Counted from the first letter of the stretch, positions 18,772 to 28,937 are shown. The stretch: 64,000 nt of DNA from Phyllobacterium sp. YR531 (GCF_000282595.1 NZ_AKIZ01000040.1:62001-126000); one strand, 5' to 3'. Notes: a model not told the origin generated them from the letters alone. Numbers and translations: made by a program.

Positions 18772-19995
18772 ATGAGCGATCGCAACGACCGGTATTCAAC
18801 CCGGATCAGCAATATGCGTGCGTCCGAAGTTCGCGAGTTGCTCAAATTGCTTGACCAGCCAGGCATTATCTCCTTTGCCGGTGGAATACCTGATCCGGCA
18901 TTGTTTCCCACAGATGCGATCCAACAAGCCTACAACGATATTCTGAGCGAGAATGCCGGTGCGGCACTCCAATATTCTGTCAGCGAAGGTTACCGCCCGC
19001 TACGTGAATGGCTGGCGCAGCACATGGCGTCACTGGGTGTCGATTGCACAATCGACAACATTATCATCACGACCGGCTCACAGCAGGCGCTGGATTATAT
19101 CGGAAAACTGTTCATCTCTCCCGGGGATACCATACTCACCACCTGGCCGACCTATCTCGGTGCGCTTCAAGCATTCAATGCGTACGAACCAAATTATGAT
19201 CGCCTGACGCCGGATGGGGGAAATACAACACCTGATGAATACAAAAAACATGCAGAGCAAGCTGGTGGTCAGGTAAAGCTCGCCTATCTTACCGCTGACT
19301 TCTCCAATCCCACCGGGGAAACCATTGGATTAGCTGAGCGATCAAAACTCATTGAACTTGCTCACGATCTAGACATCCCGCTTATTGAGGATGCTGCATA
19401 TCGCTCGCTTCGTTTCGATGGCGAGAATGCGCCTTCAATGCTGGCGCTTGACATCAAGCGTCAGGGAGACATCGACAAGACGCGTGTAATCTATTCGGGC
19501 AGCTTTTCAAAAACCCTGACTCCCGGGCTTCGTGTCGGTTGGGTATGTGCGGCAAAGCCCATCATTTCAAAGCTGGTTCTCATAAAACAGGCTGCCGATC
19601 TGCATAGCCCGACAATCAACCAGATGGTCATCCACCATGTGGCAGAGCGTCATTTTGACCAGCAGGTTGAAAAGGCCCGCGCCAGTTACCGGCAGCGCCG
19701 CGACTACATGTTGCAAGCCCTGCAGCGCTATATGCCGGATGGCGTGACATGGACAAAACCGGAAGGTGGCATGTTTGTTTGGATGACCCTGCCCGAACAC
19801 ATGAATGGCGCGGAACTTCTGGCAAAATCCATCAAAGAGATTCAGGTTGCGTTCGTACCGGGAGGCGCTTTTCACGCAGATGGCACAGGCAAAAATACGA
19901 TAAGGCTGAATTATTCCTTGCCGGACGCGGAAGCTATCGACACCGGCATGTCTCGTCTCGGCAAGCTAATCAAACTTGAGATGACAGCCGCTTAG
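18772..19995 (+). CDS. PLP-dependent aminotransferase (2-aminoadipate aminotransferase-like)
   Basis: A 407-residue fold-type I class I/II aminotransferase. DFSNPTGETIG (near residue 180) and SGSFSKTLTPGLRVGW, containing the Schiff-base lysine, are clear. The short N-terminus (YSTRISNMRASEVRELL) and the IISFAGGIPDPALFP stretch resemble LysN-type and aromatic/2-aminoadipate aminotransferases. The physiological substrate cannot be given. ATG is preceded by GGAGG. Single gene, bracketed by terminators on both sides. Confidence 0.85.
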   Translation: MSDRNDRYSTRISNMRASEVRELLKLLDQPGIISFAGGIPDPALFPTDAIQQAYNDILSENAGAALQYSVSEGYRPLREWLAQHMASLGVDCTIDNIIITTGSQQALDYIGKLFISPGDTILTTWPTYLGALQAFNAYEPNYDRLTPDGGNTTPDEYKKHAEQAGGQVKLAYLTADFSNPTGETIGLAERSKLIELAHDLDIPLIEDAAYRSLRFDGENAPSMLALDIKRQGDIDKTRVIYSGSFSKTLTPGLRVGWVCAAKPIISKLVLIKQAADLHSPTINQMVIHHVAERHFDQQVEKARASYRQRRDYMLQALQRYMPDGVTWTKPEGGMFVWMTLPEHMNGAELLAKSIKEIQVAFVPGGAFHADGTGKNTIRLNYSLPDAEAIDTGMSRLGKLIKLEMTAA

Positions 19996-20032
19996 ATCGA
20001 CTTTGATGGTTACATCACGCGGCGATACCCAT

Positions 20033-20073
20033 TAAATCATTCCGATGGCACGATATGCGATCGGAATGATTTA
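20033..20073. terminator. Bidirectional hairpin between convergent genes
   Basis: TAAATCATTCCGAT (20033-20046) is the exact reverse complement of ATCGGAATGATTTA (20060-20073), with a 13-base loop. It sits between the aminotransferase and alaS ends. Neither side has a long T run. It may instead be a copy of a genomic palindromic repeat. Confidence 0.6.
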
Positions 20074-20087
20074 GCTCTAGAACGCGC

Positions 20088-22745
20088 CTATCCTTCCAGT
20101 GCGTTGCGCACTGCTGAAACGGCCTCTTCAGCCTTTGACCCATCAGGACCGCCTGCTTGAGCCATGTCAGGGCGGCCACCTCCACCGGCTCCGCCCAAGG
20201 CTGCCGATGCTATACGAACAAGCTCAACAGCACTGAACTTGCCAATCAGATCATCCGTGACGCCAACAACCGCGCTGGCCTTGCCGTCGTCAGAAACGCC
20301 GACAAAAGCAACCACACCGGAACCTACGGTCTTCTTAGCATCATCCGCCAATGGCTTCAGATCACGAGGATTGACGCCGGAGACCACCTTGCCAATGAAA
20401 CCAACACCATTAATGGTCTCTGATTTTGCGCCGCCGGATGCAGTTCCACCCAAAGCGAGCTGCTTGCGCGCTTCGGTAAGCTCCCGCTCCAGCTTGCGGC
20501 GCTCATCAATGAGTGCCGTTACGCGAGATAAAGCATCTGCAGGTGATGATTTAAGCGCACCAGCAATTGCCTTTACGCGTTCATCCTGTTCTTCCAGATA
20601 ACGGCGAGCTGCCTCGCCCGTCAAAGCCTCAAGACGGCGAACACCCGCTGCAACAGCACTCTCTGAGACAACGCGAATAAGCCCGATGTCGCCTGTCGCA
20701 CGCACATGCGTTCCACCACAAAGCTCAGTGGAATAGCTTTTTCCGGTCTTGTCCCCATGCAGCGCGGTGCCCATGGATACCACGCGAACCTCATCGCCGT
20801 ATTTCTCACCAAACAATGCCATCGCACCTTCGGCAATTGCATCATCGACAGCCATCAATCGTGTTGAAACCGGCGCGTTCTGCAGGACAATCTCGTTGGC
20901 AATATTTTCAATCGCCGCAAGTTCCTTGTCCGAAATGGGCTTCGGGTGTGAAAAATCGAACCGCAGGCGATCCGGAGCAACGAGCGAGCCCTTTTGCGCC
21001 ACATGTGTTCCCAAAGTTTCACGCAAAGCTTCATGCAGCAAATGCGTTGCTGAATGATTGGAGCGAATACGCGTGCGGCGAACACTGTCCACCGCCAGCT
21101 CAACAGCTGCGCCCACTTTCACTGTGCCCTTGGTTACGGTGCCAACATGAACAAAGACGCCATCATTCTTCTTCAAGGTATCACTGATGGCAACGCTGAA
21201 GCCTTCGCCGGAAATGACACCTGTGTCTCCCTGCTGTCCGCCTGATTCACCGTAGAAAGGAGTCTGATTGACAACGATGGATATGGCCTGCCCTTCGCCA
21301 GCACTTTCAACTGTTGCGCCGTTTTGCACCAATGCAGTCACGACACCTTCAGCCTTCTCGGTCTCGTAGCCAAGAAACTCTGTCGAGCCGACCTTGTCGC
21401 GAACCGAGAACCAGACAGTCTCAGTTGCAGCATCCCCGGAGCCGGACCAATGGGCACGAGCCTCGGCTTTCTGACGCTCCATCGCTGCGGAAAATCCATC
21501 CGTATCGACATTGATCCCACGCTGCCGCAATGCATCTTGCGTCAGGTCAAGCGGAAACCCGAATGTGTCGTACAATTTGAAGGCTGTCTCGCCATCGAGA
21601 CTATCGCCTTCACCCAAAGACTCCGTCGCATCGCCCAAGAGACCAAGGCCGCGTTCGAGCGTCTTGCGGAACCGTGTTTCTTCAAGCTTGAGCGTCTCGG
21701 AAATAAGTGCCTCCGCACGGATAAGCTCCGGATAAGCCTGTCCCATCTCGCGTACCAGAGCTGGAAGCAAACGCCACATAAGCGGATCGCGTGCACCGAG
21801 CAATTGGGCGTGGCGCATGGCGCGGCGCATGATACGGCGCAGGACATAGCCGCGGCCTTCATTGGAAGGAAGAACACCATCAGCAATGAGGAAGCTGGCG
21901 GAACGCAGATGGTCGGCAATCACGCGGTGACTTGCGCGGAACTTCCCCTCGGCCTTCACACCCGTTGCATCTTCAGATGCGCGGATCAAAGCCTTGAACA
22001 GGTCGATGTCATAATTGTCATGCTCGCCCTGCAGAACGGCTGCAAGACGTTCCAGTCCCATCCCCGTATCAATGGACGGACGTGGCAATTCAATGCGCTC
22101 TTCCTTCGTCAACTGCTCAAACTGCATGAAAACGAGATTCCATATCTCGATAAATCGGTCCCCGTCCTCATCCGCGCTGCCGGGAGGACCACCCCAAATA
22201 TCATCGCCGTGATCGTAGAATATTTCCGAACAAGGTCCGCACGGACCCGTATCGCCCATAGCCCAAAAATTGTCGCTCGTGGCAATTCGAATGATGCGGT
22301 CATCGGAAAGTCCGGCGATCTTCTTCCAATATTCCGCAGCGGCATCATCCGTGTGGTAAACGGTGACCAACAGCTTGTCTTTGGCCAGACCGAATTCCTT
22401 GGTGATCAAATTCCAGGCAAGCGAAATCGCCTCTTCCTTGAAATAATCACCAAAAGAGAAGTTACCGAGCATTTCAAAGAAGGTATGGTGGCGTGCCGTA
22501 TAGCCCACATTGTCCAAATCATTATGCTTGCCACCAGCGCGTACGCATTTCTGCGAAGTTGTCGCGCGATTGTAAGGACGCTGCTCAATACCTGTAAAGA
22601 CGTTCTTGAACTGGACCATACCGGCGTTCGTAAACATCAGCGTTGGATCATTTCGCGGTACAAGCGGGCTCGACGCGACAATCTCGTGGCCGTTCTTCTT
22701 AAAATAGTTCAGAAATGTCGACCGTATCTCGTTGACGCCACTCAT
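20088..22745 (-). CDS. alaS: Alanyl-tRNA synthetase
   Basis: An 885-residue class II synthetase with the full domain order: catalytic core (residues 1-240), tRNA recognition domain, editing domain with [11 protein letters not shown] and CGGTHV zinc ligands, a coiled coil (near 725-755) and a glycine-rich C-Ala/DHHA1 domain (ending [16 protein letters not shown]). Normal bacterial length. It lies downstream of recA on the same strand, but a terminator separates them, so it probably has its own promoter. The recA-alaS order is normal for this group. Confidence 0.97.
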   Translation of the reverse strand: MSGVNEIRSTFLNYFKKNGHEIVASSPLVPRNDPTLMFTNAGMVQFKNVFTGIEQRPYNRATTSQKCVRAGGKHNDLDNVGYTARHHTFFEMLGNFSFGDYFKEEAISLAWNLITKEFGLAKDKLLVTVYHTDDAAAEYWKKIAGLSDDRIIRIATSDNFWAMGDTGPCGPCSEIFYDHGDDIWGGPPGSADEDGDRFIEIWNLVFMQFEQLTKEERIELPRPSIDTGMGLERLAAVLQGEHDNYDIDLFKALIRASEDATGVKAEGKFRASHRVIADHLRSASFLIADGVLPSNEGRGYVLRRIMRRAMRHAQLLGARDPLMWRLLPALVREMGQAYPELIRAEALISETLKLEETRFRKTLERGLGLLGDATESLGEGDSLDGETAFKLYDTFGFPLDLTQDALRQRGINVDTDGFSAAMERQKAEARAHWSGSGDAATETVWFSVRDKVGSTEFLGYETEKAEGVVTALVQNGATVESAGEGQAISIVVNQTPFYGESGGQQGDTGVISGEGFSVAISDTLKKNDGVFVHVGTVTKGTVKVGAAVELAVDSVRRTRIRSNHSATHLLHEALRETLGTHVAQKGSLVAPDRLRFDFSHPKPISDKELAAIENIANEIVLQNAPVSTRLMAVDDAIAEGAMALFGEKYGDEVRVVSMGTALHGDKTGKSYSTELCGGTHVRATGDIGLIRVVSESAVAAGVRRLEALTGEAARRYLEEQDERVKAIAGALKSSPADALSRVTALIDERRKLERELTEARKQLALGGTASGGAKSETINGVGFIGKVVSGVNPRDLKPLADDAKKTVGSGVVAFVGVSDDGKASAVVGVTDDLIGKFSAVELVRIASAALGGAGGGGRPDMAQAGGPDGSKAEEAVSAVRNALEG

Positions 22746-22878
22746 AATTCTCAGCCTCTAATCTAGTATATCCAACGCAGATTCGTCCCTCTTGAACATG
22801 AAGGGACAGAACGCAACGCTTGTAACGATGCGTTCCGCTGCTGTCCAGAAAATCCCTGTAAGCGCAAAGATAGAAAGC

Positions 22879-22914
22879 AAAAAACCCGCAGCCAATCATG
22901 ACAAGCGGGTTTTT
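22879..22914 (-). terminator. Intrinsic terminator of recA
   Basis: On the minus strand AAAAACCCGC pairs with GCGGGTTTTTT around a loop of about 15 bases, with a T run. It begins about 30 bases past the recA stop and lies upstream of alaS. Confidence 0.85.
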
Positions 22915-22945
22915 AAGGGCGTTCAGTCAAATTTTACCTTAGGAA

Positions 22946-24040
22946 TCAACCTTCAGCAGCATCCAGAGGATCATCATCCTCACTATCATTCGGACCCTTA
23001 TCCAGCATCTGCTCGGAAATCAGACCGGCATTCTGGCGGATTGCAAGCTCAATCTCGTTTGCCAGATCAGGATTTTCCTTCAAGAACAGCTTGGCGTTAT
23101 CACGCCCCTGCCCAAGACGCTGCGAATTATAGGAGAACCATGAGCCGGATTTTTCAACCAGACCTGCCTTAACACCAAGGTCAACAAGCTCACCGGTCTT
23201 CGAAACACCTTCACCATACATGATGTCGAATTCGACCTGCTTGAAGGGTGGAGCCAGCTTGTTCTTTACAACCTTGACTCGTGTCTGATTGCCTACAACC
23301 TCATCACGTTCTTTCAGTGAACCAATGCGGCGGATATCCAAACGCACCGAAGCATAGAACTTGAGAGCATTACCACCAGTCGTAGTTTCCGGCGAACCGA
23401 ACATCACACCGATCTTCATGCGTATCTGGTTGATAAAAATAACCATGCAATTGGAACGTGAAATCGAAGCCGTCAGCTTACGCAATGCCTGACTCATCAG
23501 GCGAGCCTGAAGACCCGGCAGGCTATCGCCCATCTCACCTTCAATTTCGGCACGAGGCGTCAGCGCAGCAACAGAGTCGATAACCAGCACGTCGATTGCA
23601 CCGGAACGAACAAGCGTGTCCGTAATTTCAAGCGCCTGTTCTCCAGTATCCGGCTGGGAGATCAGCAGGTTTTCCAGATCAACACCAAGTTTACGTGCAT
23701 ATACCGGATCAAGCGCATGCTCGGCGTCGACAAACGCACAGATGCCGCCCTTCTTCTGGGCTTCGGCAATTGTGTGCAGCGCAAGCGTGGTTTTACCCGA
23801 ACTTTCAGGCCCGTAGATTTCTACGATACGTCCTTTAGGGAGACCACCAACACCAAGCGCGATATCCAGTGACAGTGAACCGGTCGGAACTGTTTCAATT
23901 TCAACGACCTGCTCATTGCGTCCCAGCCGCATAATTGATCCCTTACCAAAGGATCTTTCAATCTGCGACAATGCCGCATCAAGCGCTTTAGTTTTATCCA
24001 CCGAATTACCCTCAACCAACCGCAAAGAATTTTGAGCCAT
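22946..24040 (-). CDS. recA: RecA recombinase
   Basis: A 364-residue DNA-dependent ATPase for homologous recombination and SOS induction. Walker A GPESSGKT (near residue 76), the Walker [10 protein letters not shown] and the L2 region ([22 protein letters not shown]) are intact. The acidic C-terminal tail ([12 protein letters not shown]) is as expected. An alphaproteobacterial SOS box lies about 125 bases upstream. Confidence 0.98.
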   Translation of the reverse strand: MAQNSLRLVEGNSVDKTKALDAALSQIERSFGKGSIMRLGRNEQVVEIETVPTGSLSLDIALGVGGLPKGRIVEIYGPESSGKTTLALHTIAEAQKKGGICAFVDAEHALDPVYARKLGVDLENLLISQPDTGEQALEITDTLVRSGAIDVLVIDSVAALTPRAEIEGEMGDSLPGLQARLMSQALRKLTASISRSNCMVIFINQIRMKIGVMFGSPETTTGGNALKFYASVRLDIRRIGSLKERDEVVGNQTRVKVVKNKLAPPFKQVEFDIMYGEGVSKTGELVDLGVKAGLVEKSGSWFSYNSQRLGQGRDNAKLFLKENPDLANEIELAIRQNAGLISEQMLDKGPNDSEDDDPLDAAEG

Positions 24041-24163
24041 GTTACACTACCCCTGTGATATGCATGAAGTCCGGATGTTCCTGTTTGTGAACTTATTTGT
24101 ATCTGTTTTGTTCTCATTTTGCAATAGCGCTATATGACTGAAATTGCTATATAAAACAAAATT

Positions 24164-24178
24164 GTTCTTATAATGTTC
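24164..24178 (-). promoter_or_regulatory. LexA (SOS) box upstream of recA
   Basis: GTTC (24164-24167), seven bases, GTTC (24175-24178), read on the minus strand as GAAC-N7-GAAC, is the LexA site known in alphaproteobacteria. It is in the 308-base gap between recA and psuK, which otherwise holds only A/T-rich promoter-like sequence. Confidence 0.85.
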
Positions 24179-24348
24179 TGCATACGAAGCGTGAATGCTG
24201 TCCACACATTGTTTCGCCATATGTGAAAAGGCATCGGGAACAAGCCATCGAATCGCTGCCATCATTGCGCCAAGCGATTCTGCGGTCTAGAGAAAGACAG
24301 ATGCGGCCTCTCCGCAATCTCCAGTTTTATTCGGGCAAGTTTTCAATC

Positions 24349-25299
24349 ATGGCCAAATCCATCAAACCGCTGCTCTTTGCCGTAGGGGGCGCTCATCTCG
24401 ACCGGCGTGGACAAAGTTTAGTGCCTTTTGTCCCCGGAGCGTCAAATCCGGGAATTATGCGCGAGGAACCCGGCGGCGGTGTTTTCAACACTCTCAGGCT
24501 TGTCACGCAGCGCGGAATCCAGGCCGAGATTCTTTCTGTTCGTGGAGCCGATTCCGCCGGCGATATGGTGGCATCGGCAATTGAGGCAGCGGGCATCAAG
24601 GATAGTTCTGTCGTGTTTATGGATCGCCCCACACCAAGCTACACGGCGATCCTCGACGAACGCGGTGATGTGGTGGCGGCAATTGCAGATATGGCGCTTT
24701 ATGAACTTGCTCTGCCGAAACAGTTGCGCCGACGTAAAGTGCGCGATGCCATTGCATCCGCAAGCGCGATTTTCTGCGATGCCAATTTACCGCCCGAAGG
24801 GTTGAAGCGCGTCGCCGATCTTGCGGGCGATCTGCCAGTGTTTGCATTGGCGATTTCCCCAGCCAAGGCAGTGCGTTTGCGCTCCGTTTTCCCCAATCTG
24901 GCCTGTCTGTTCATGAACCGTCGCGAGGCCTTGGCTCTTACAGAACTGGAGCAGAACGCCTCGCTTCCTGAAATACTTGCCGCCTTGCGTAATCGAGGCC
25001 TTCGCGGCGGCACTATCACCAATGGTGAAGGACCCATTCTCGCATTTTACGGTGAGAGTGCTTTCACCATTCAACCGCCAAGCGTTCCCGGCATTGCCGA
25101 TGTAACCGGCGCCGGGGATGCCATGGCTGGCGGTGTTATTGCCGCCTTGATGCGCGGAGAGACATTTCAGCAGGCGTGCCGGGAAGGAATGGCGGCAGCC
25201 TTGCTGACGCTGCAAATCCACTCGGCCAGTCCGCAATTTTCAACACGAGAATTCGAACAGGCGCTTGCGCATATTCCCGCTGCAAGCCCGCTCGCATAA
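24349..25299 (+). CDS. psuK: PfkB family kinase, probable pseudouridine kinase
   Basis: A 316-residue ribokinase-fold enzyme. GGGVFNTLRL near residue 40 and the C-terminal GIADVTGAGDAMAGG motif with the catalytic aspartate are clear. The neighbour psuG makes pseudouridine the likely substrate (to the 5'-phosphate). The frame is open back to 24223, but the family start matches MAKSIKPLLFAVGGAHLD at 24349. Confidence 0.88.
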   Translation: MAKSIKPLLFAVGGAHLDRRGQSLVPFVPGASNPGIMREEPGGGVFNTLRLVTQRGIQAEILSVRGADSAGDMVASAIEAAGIKDSSVVFMDRPTPSYTAILDERGDVVAAIADMALYELALPKQLRRRKVRDAIASASAIFCDANLPPEGLKRVADLAGDLPVFALAISPAKAVRLRSVFPNLACLFMNRREALALTELEQNASLPEILAALRNRGLRGGTITNGEGPILAFYGESAFTIQPPSVPGIADVTGAGDAMAGGVIAALMRGETFQQACREGMAAALLTLQIHSASPQFSTREFEQALAHIPAASPLA

Positions 25300-25309
25300 G
25301 GAAATAATC

Positions 25310-26233
25310 ATGACACTCAATCTGAACCAATACACCGATGTATCCACCGATGTGCAAAACGCCCTTTCGGCTGGAAAACCCATCGTTGCGCTTGAAAGCA
25401 CGATCATTACGCATGGCATGCCCTATCCCGACAACAGCCGTATGGCTGCGGATGTGGAAGCTATAATTACCCAAGAAGGCGCTGTTCCTGCCACAATCGC
25501 CATCGTCGATGGGCGCTTAAAGATCGGTCTTTCTGTCGAAGAGCGGGAGGCACTTGCGCAGGTCAAAGGAGCAATGAAACTTTCCCGTGCTGATCTGGCA
25601 TTTGCCCTGTCTCAAGGACGTACTGGCGGAACGACTGTAGCCGCAACGATGCTGGCAGCCAATCTCGCTGACATCAAGGTTTTCGCCACAGGTGGTATTG
25701 GTGGCGTTCACAAGGGGGCAGAAACCAGTTTCGACATCTCCGCCGATCTGGAAGAGCTGGGCAGAACACCTGTCATCGTGGTTTCAGCAGGTGCCAAAGC
25801 GATTCTGGATATAGAAAAGACGCTGGAAGTACTTGAAACAAAAGGCGTACCGGTCGTTGTCTATGGCTCGGATACGATGCCGGCATTCTGGTCGCGGCAG
25901 TCACCGCTCAAGGCCCCCTTGCGTCTCGATACTGCCGAAAATATTGCTCATTTTCAGAAGGCGCGAGAAGCTATCGGGGTTATTGGCGGCATGTTGATCG
26001 CAAATCCAATTCCGGAAGCCAGCGAAATTCCATCACAAATCATGGCAGGTTATATCGGCGAAGCAATTTCCCGCGCTACAAGAAATGGCATTACCGGCAA
26101 AGCGGTAACGCCATTCCTGTTGTCTGAAATACTTAATATAACCAATGGCGAGAGCCTTGTGGCAAACATTGCCCTTGTGGAAAACAATGCTCGCCTCGCG
26201 GCAAAAATCGCGGTAGCGCTTGCTACTCAGTAA
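25310..26233 (+). CDS. psuG: Pseudouridine-5'-phosphate glycosidase
   Basis: A 307-residue enzyme that cleaves the C-C bond of pseudouridine 5'-phosphate to uracil and ribose 5-phosphate. VALESTIITHGMPYP (near residue 22), GRTGGTTVAATM and the FATGGIGGVHKGAETSFDIS segment are family hallmarks. AAGGAAAT lies before the ATG, 10 bases after psuK ends. With psuK it recycles pseudouridine from RNA turnover. Its end overlaps the convergent lipoprotein gene by 11 bases. Confidence 0.93.
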   Translation: MTLNLNQYTDVSTDVQNALSAGKPIVALESTIITHGMPYPDNSRMAADVEAIITQEGAVPATIAIVDGRLKIGLSVEEREALAQVKGAMKLSRADLAFALSQGRTGGTTVAATMLAANLADIKVFATGGIGGVHKGAETSFDISADLEELGRTPVIVVSAGAKAILDIEKTLEVLETKGVPVVVYGSDTMPAFWSRQSPLKAPLRLDTAENIAHFQKAREAIGVIGGMLIANPIPEASEIPSQIMAGYIGEAISRATRNGITGKAVTPFLLSEILNITNGESLVANIALVENNARLAAKIAVALATQ

Positions 26234-26885
26234 GCGGCGAAATTTGAATTTCTACGCGGCGGTTTTGAGCCCGGCCGGATTCGTTGGCGTTGCTGGCGAC
26301 CGGTTCGGTCGGGCCATAACCACGAACGTCAAAGCGGCGATTGTCGATGCCCTGCTGAGTCAGGTAATTGGCGACAGATAACGCACGCCGCTCGGATAGC
26401 AGCTGATTGTGTTCCATGCTGCCAGTCGAATCTGTATGGCCTGCAACGTCTACAATTGTTCGATCAAACTTGCGCAGAACGACAGCGACAGATGCAAGCG
26501 TTGAGAAGAATTCAGGCTTTACCTGGTCGCGGTCGATATTGAATGTGATGGCGGATGGCATGTTCAGGATGATGCGGTCGCCATTTCGGGTAACGGAAAC
26601 GCCAGTGCCTTGCAGCTGAGCACGCAATTCCGATTCCTGACGATCCATATAGTTGCCAATGGCACCGCCGCCGAGTGCACCTAGACCCGCACCGATAAGA
26701 ACGGCGTTCCGCTGCGCTCTGCCACTGCCACCTACTGCCAGACCGGCAAGAGCGCCCGCTGCCGTACCGATCAAAGCGCCACCAGCAGTGTTAGACATTT
26801 TCTGCTCACCCGTATAGGGATCGGTCGTGGTGCACCCCGCCAAAAACGTTGCCGCAAGGCAGGCGATGGCAAATTTCTTGATCAT
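26223..26885 (-). CDS. OmpA family outer-membrane lipoprotein
   Basis: A 220-residue lipoprotein. The signal peptide ends in the lipobox LAGC (Cys18). A glycine-rich stretch (residues 35-75, GGALIGTAAGALAGLAVGG) forms a predicted glycine-zipper segment, followed by an OmpA/MotB-type peptidoglycan-binding domain (about 105-218) with VDVAGHTDSTGS and NRRVEIQI. This matches the Pal/YiaD-like group that ties the outer membrane to the wall. The start at 26885 is chosen because it places the signal peptide first; the open frame upstream is not conserved. Confidence 0.9.
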   Translation of the reverse strand: MIKKFAIACLAATFLAGCTTTDPYTGEQKMSNTAGGALIGTAAGALAGLAVGGSGRAQRNAVLIGAGLGALGGGAIGNYMDRQESELRAQLQGTGVSVTRNGDRIILNMPSAITFNIDRDQVKPEFFSTLASVAVVLRKFDRTIVDVAGHTDSTGSMEHNQLLSERRALSVANYLTQQGIDNRRFDVRGYGPTEPVASNANESGRAQNRRVEIQISPLTE

Positions 26886-27056
26886 GGAATCAGTCCCCGT
26901 TGAATATGGCAGGGAATATACATTGGATTTGGGCGAAAGATGGGTGAGAAATGCAAAATATGGATGCCGAATAGCGCCGCAATATAGCTCGCAATCAGTA
27001 CAATCCGATGGCATCAAGCCCGACTTGATACATTACAAACCCTGATACCTGCCGGA

Positions 27057-27752
27057 TCACATTAAAGACAGGTCCACACCCAATGTCTCGCGCAATTGTC
27101 TTTGGCCATTGGGAGTTACCGAAACAGCGCGTGTACCTTCCACCCTCCTGATCCATCCTGAATCGAAACAATGGATGTAAAGCGCAGCACCAATTGCGCC
27201 CGCAAGATGTGGACGGCGCTCACTCCAGTCCAGGCAGGGCCTGCAAAGAATGCGGCTGCTTTTTGAAGATTTGATGCTGATGCGAGCATTCTCAAAAAGC
27301 GCAATTCCGCTCGGCGTTATCTCGCCCGCATCAATCCCGAGTTCGAGATGACCAGCGCTGACCAATGCATCTGCGATCGAAACACCCAAATGCCCCGCCA
27401 GATGATCGTAACAGGTGCGTCCCGCCCTTAATGCCGCATCGCGCGGGCCCGTCCGGACAGGTTTGCTTTCCAGTGCAGGTGCCGCGAGCCGCATAATACT
27501 CTCAATCATCTGTGCTACTGCGGGAGAAGCAAGCCGATGATACCGGTGACGGCCCTGCTTTTCCACTTGCAGCAACCCTGCATCTGTCATTCGCGTCAGA
27601 TGGCTGCTAGCAGTTTGCGCGGTGATACCCGCCAGTTGCGCTAGCTCAGATGCGGTCAAAGCGCGGCCATCCATCAGCCCGTTCAGCATGCTTGCCCGCC
27701 CGGGATCGCCCGCAAGAGCCGCTATTTCCGCAAATCGTGCATTGTTGGACAT
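27057..27752 (-). CDS. ArsR-like winged-helix regulator
   Basis: A 231-residue protein with an N-terminal winged helix of ArsR type (residues 2-85: ALTASELAQLAGITAQTASS recognition segment, then LQVEKQGRHRYHRL wing). No metal-binding cysteine motif (no CxC) is seen near the recognition helix. The long C-terminal region of about 140 residues is not recognised; it has three cysteines. Start at 27752 or 27773 is uncertain. It is divergent from the NIPSNAP operon with a palindrome between them, so it probably represses it. Confidence 0.8.
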   Translation of the reverse strand: MSNNARFAEIAALAGDPGRASMLNGLMDGRALTASELAQLAGITAQTASSHLTRMTDAGLLQVEKQGRHRYHRLASPAVAQMIESIMRLAAPALESKPVRTGPRDAALRAGRTCYDHLAGHLGVSIADALVSAGHLELGIDAGEITPSGIALFENARISIKSSKSSRILCRPCLDWSERRPHLAGAIGAALYIHCFDSGWIRRVEGTRAVSVTPNGQRQLRETLGVDLSLM

Positions 27753-27878
27753 GGTGCTGTTCCGTGTTGTCATCTGCCAGATACTGCCCGAAGCCGAACA
27801 ATTTTGCTTCGGAATCGGTCGAACTATCAAGGGTTCACTCAAAGTCTCCTGACAGCTTGCAGATCATCATAGTTCGGT

Positions 27879-27893
27879 AATGCTCGAAGCATT
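27879..27893. promoter_or_regulatory. Candidate operator between the ArsR-like gene and the NIPSNAP operon
   Basis: AATGCT-CGA-AGCATT is a perfect inverted repeat with 6-base arms. It lies about 50 bases upstream of the NIPSNAP ATG and in the shared regulatory gap. A site for the divergent ArsR-like protein is the simplest reading. Confidence 0.5.
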
Positions 27894-27941
27894 GTCCGTC
27901 TTGGTCACGTAAAACCTGGGGCACAACAAAGGAGCAACGCC

Positions 27942-28271
27942 ATGAGCATTACCTGTTTCATCCAATACGAAATAGACCCGTATCAGAAAGGTGCATTCGA
28001 GGAATATGCCCGCAACTGGAATGAAGCCATTCCTCGCTGTGGGGCGGAGCTAATCGGCTATTATGCGCCTCACGAAGGTTCAGCGACATTGGCCTATGCG
28101 GCTTACAATATTGAGAGTTTGGCCGCATATGAAGAGTATCGTGCCCGGCTTGCAACTGATCCGGTTGGTCAAGCGAATTATTCATTTGCAAGGGAAAAGC
28201 GCTTTATCAGGCGTGAGGACCGGACATTCCTGCGTCTTGTTACAGGCACTAACGGAGGGTTGATCAAATGA
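27942..28271 (+). CDS. NIPSNAP family protein
   Basis: A 109-residue dimeric alpha+beta barrel (ferredoxin-like) protein of the NIPSNAP family; the YEIDPYQKGAFEEYARNW and YEEYRARLATDPVGQANY segments are typical. Function unknown for the bacterial family. AAAGGAGC lies just before the ATG. Its stop overlaps the next gene by four bases (ATGA). Confidence 0.88.
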   Translation: MSITCFIQYEIDPYQKGAFEEYARNWNEAIPRCGAELIGYYAPHEGSATLAYAAYNIESLAAYEEYRARLATDPVGQANYSFAREKRFIRREDRTFLRLVTGTNGGLIK

Positions 28272-28615
28272 TCGCGGTTATTTTTGAGGTAGAACCCGCA
28301 GATGGTCGAAGCAAAGACTATTTCGACCGGGCCGCAAACTTGCGGCCACTATTGGAAACCATGGACGGGTTCATCTCGGTTGAGCGGTTTCGCAGTCTGA
28401 CTGATGAAAACCGCTATCTGTCGCTCTCGTTCTGGCGCGACGAGGCATCAGTTGCGGCTTGGCGCAACACCGAAGAACATCGAATGGCCCAAAGTGATGG
28501 CCGTTCCGGAATCTTTGCTGATTACCGGCTGAGGATCGCGTCCGTTATACGCGATTATGGATTGCGAGCCCGTGATGAGGCTCCGCTTGATGCGCGGATT
28601 TATCATCACGCCTGA
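28268..28615 (+). CDS. Antibiotic biosynthesis monooxygenase (ABM) domain protein
   Basis: A 115-residue protein with a single ABM fold (IAVIFEVEPADGR, then SVERFRSLTDENRYLSLSFW and EASVAAWRNTEEHRMAQ). Such proteins act on quinone-like or heme-like aromatic compounds, or are structural. It is translationally coupled to the NIPSNAP gene, a sister fold, so the two may form a mixed complex. The convergent small gene overlaps its last ten bases. Confidence 0.85.
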   Translation: MIAVIFEVEPADGRSKDYFDRAANLRPLLETMDGFISVERFRSLTDENRYLSLSFWRDEASVAAWRNTEEHRMAQSDGRSGIFADYRLRIASVIRDYGLRARDEAPLDARIYHHA

Positions 28616-28770
28616 ACGCGCGGCTGGCTGCGCTGTGCGCAAGCAGGTCCTGGACCACGCATATAGTGGCGCTCGGGGCGGTAGCTTGGAACAACAAATT
28701 CACGGACGATACGAAGCGTATCGCGCAACTGGAAAATCATGGTCATGGTCGTGTGCCTTGGTTCATACAT
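28606..28770 (-). CDS. Small hypothetical protein (54 residues)
   Basis: An open frame of 54 codons starts at the ATG at 28770, with a complete GGAGG nine bases upstream, and ends with TGA at 28606-28608. The protein begins MYEPRHTTMTMIFQL, is basic overall and has 8 arginines after residue 15. Codon choice looks like that of real genes here. No signal peptide or membrane segment. The family is not recognised. Confidence 0.6.
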   Translation of the reverse strand: MYEPRHTTMTMIFQLRDTLRIVREFVVPSYRPERHYMRGPGPACAQRSQPRVQA

Positions 28771-28912
28771 ACCGGATAACCTCCGATAGTGATCAATTAG
28801 CTAAAACTTAACTTAAAAGTATGAACGCCTCCTGAACGTCTTTGGTTAAAATCAGCTGAATTCATGAAAAATTAGCTTTAACCAGTAAGGCAAACCACTG
28901 GCGGAAAGCGTC

Positions 28913-28937
28913 AAAACGAGATCAAAGATCCCGTTTT
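28913..28937 (-). terminator. Hairpin after the demethylase operon
   Basis: On the minus strand AAAACGGGATC-TTT-GATCTCGTTTT forms an 11-bp stem with one mismatch. It is about 75 bases past the end of the last gene of the operon. The T run is the arm itself. Likely terminator. Confidence 0.6.

Noticed and set aside
20033-20073. Transposon terminal repeat
   Set aside because: It is a single short palindrome between convergent genes with no open frame or flanking target repeat, so a terminator or REP is simpler.
21324-22766. Open frame of 480 codons opposite alaS
   Set aside because: It is entirely antisense to alanyl-tRNA synthetase, an unmistakable gene, and its protein has no recognisable domain. 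Long antisense frames of this kind follow from codon bias.
24077-24092. GTTC-N8-GAAC palindrome upstream of recA as second SOS box
   Set aside because: The spacing and orientation do not fit the direct GTTC-N7-GTTC alphaproteobacterial box; the site at 24164-24178 does.
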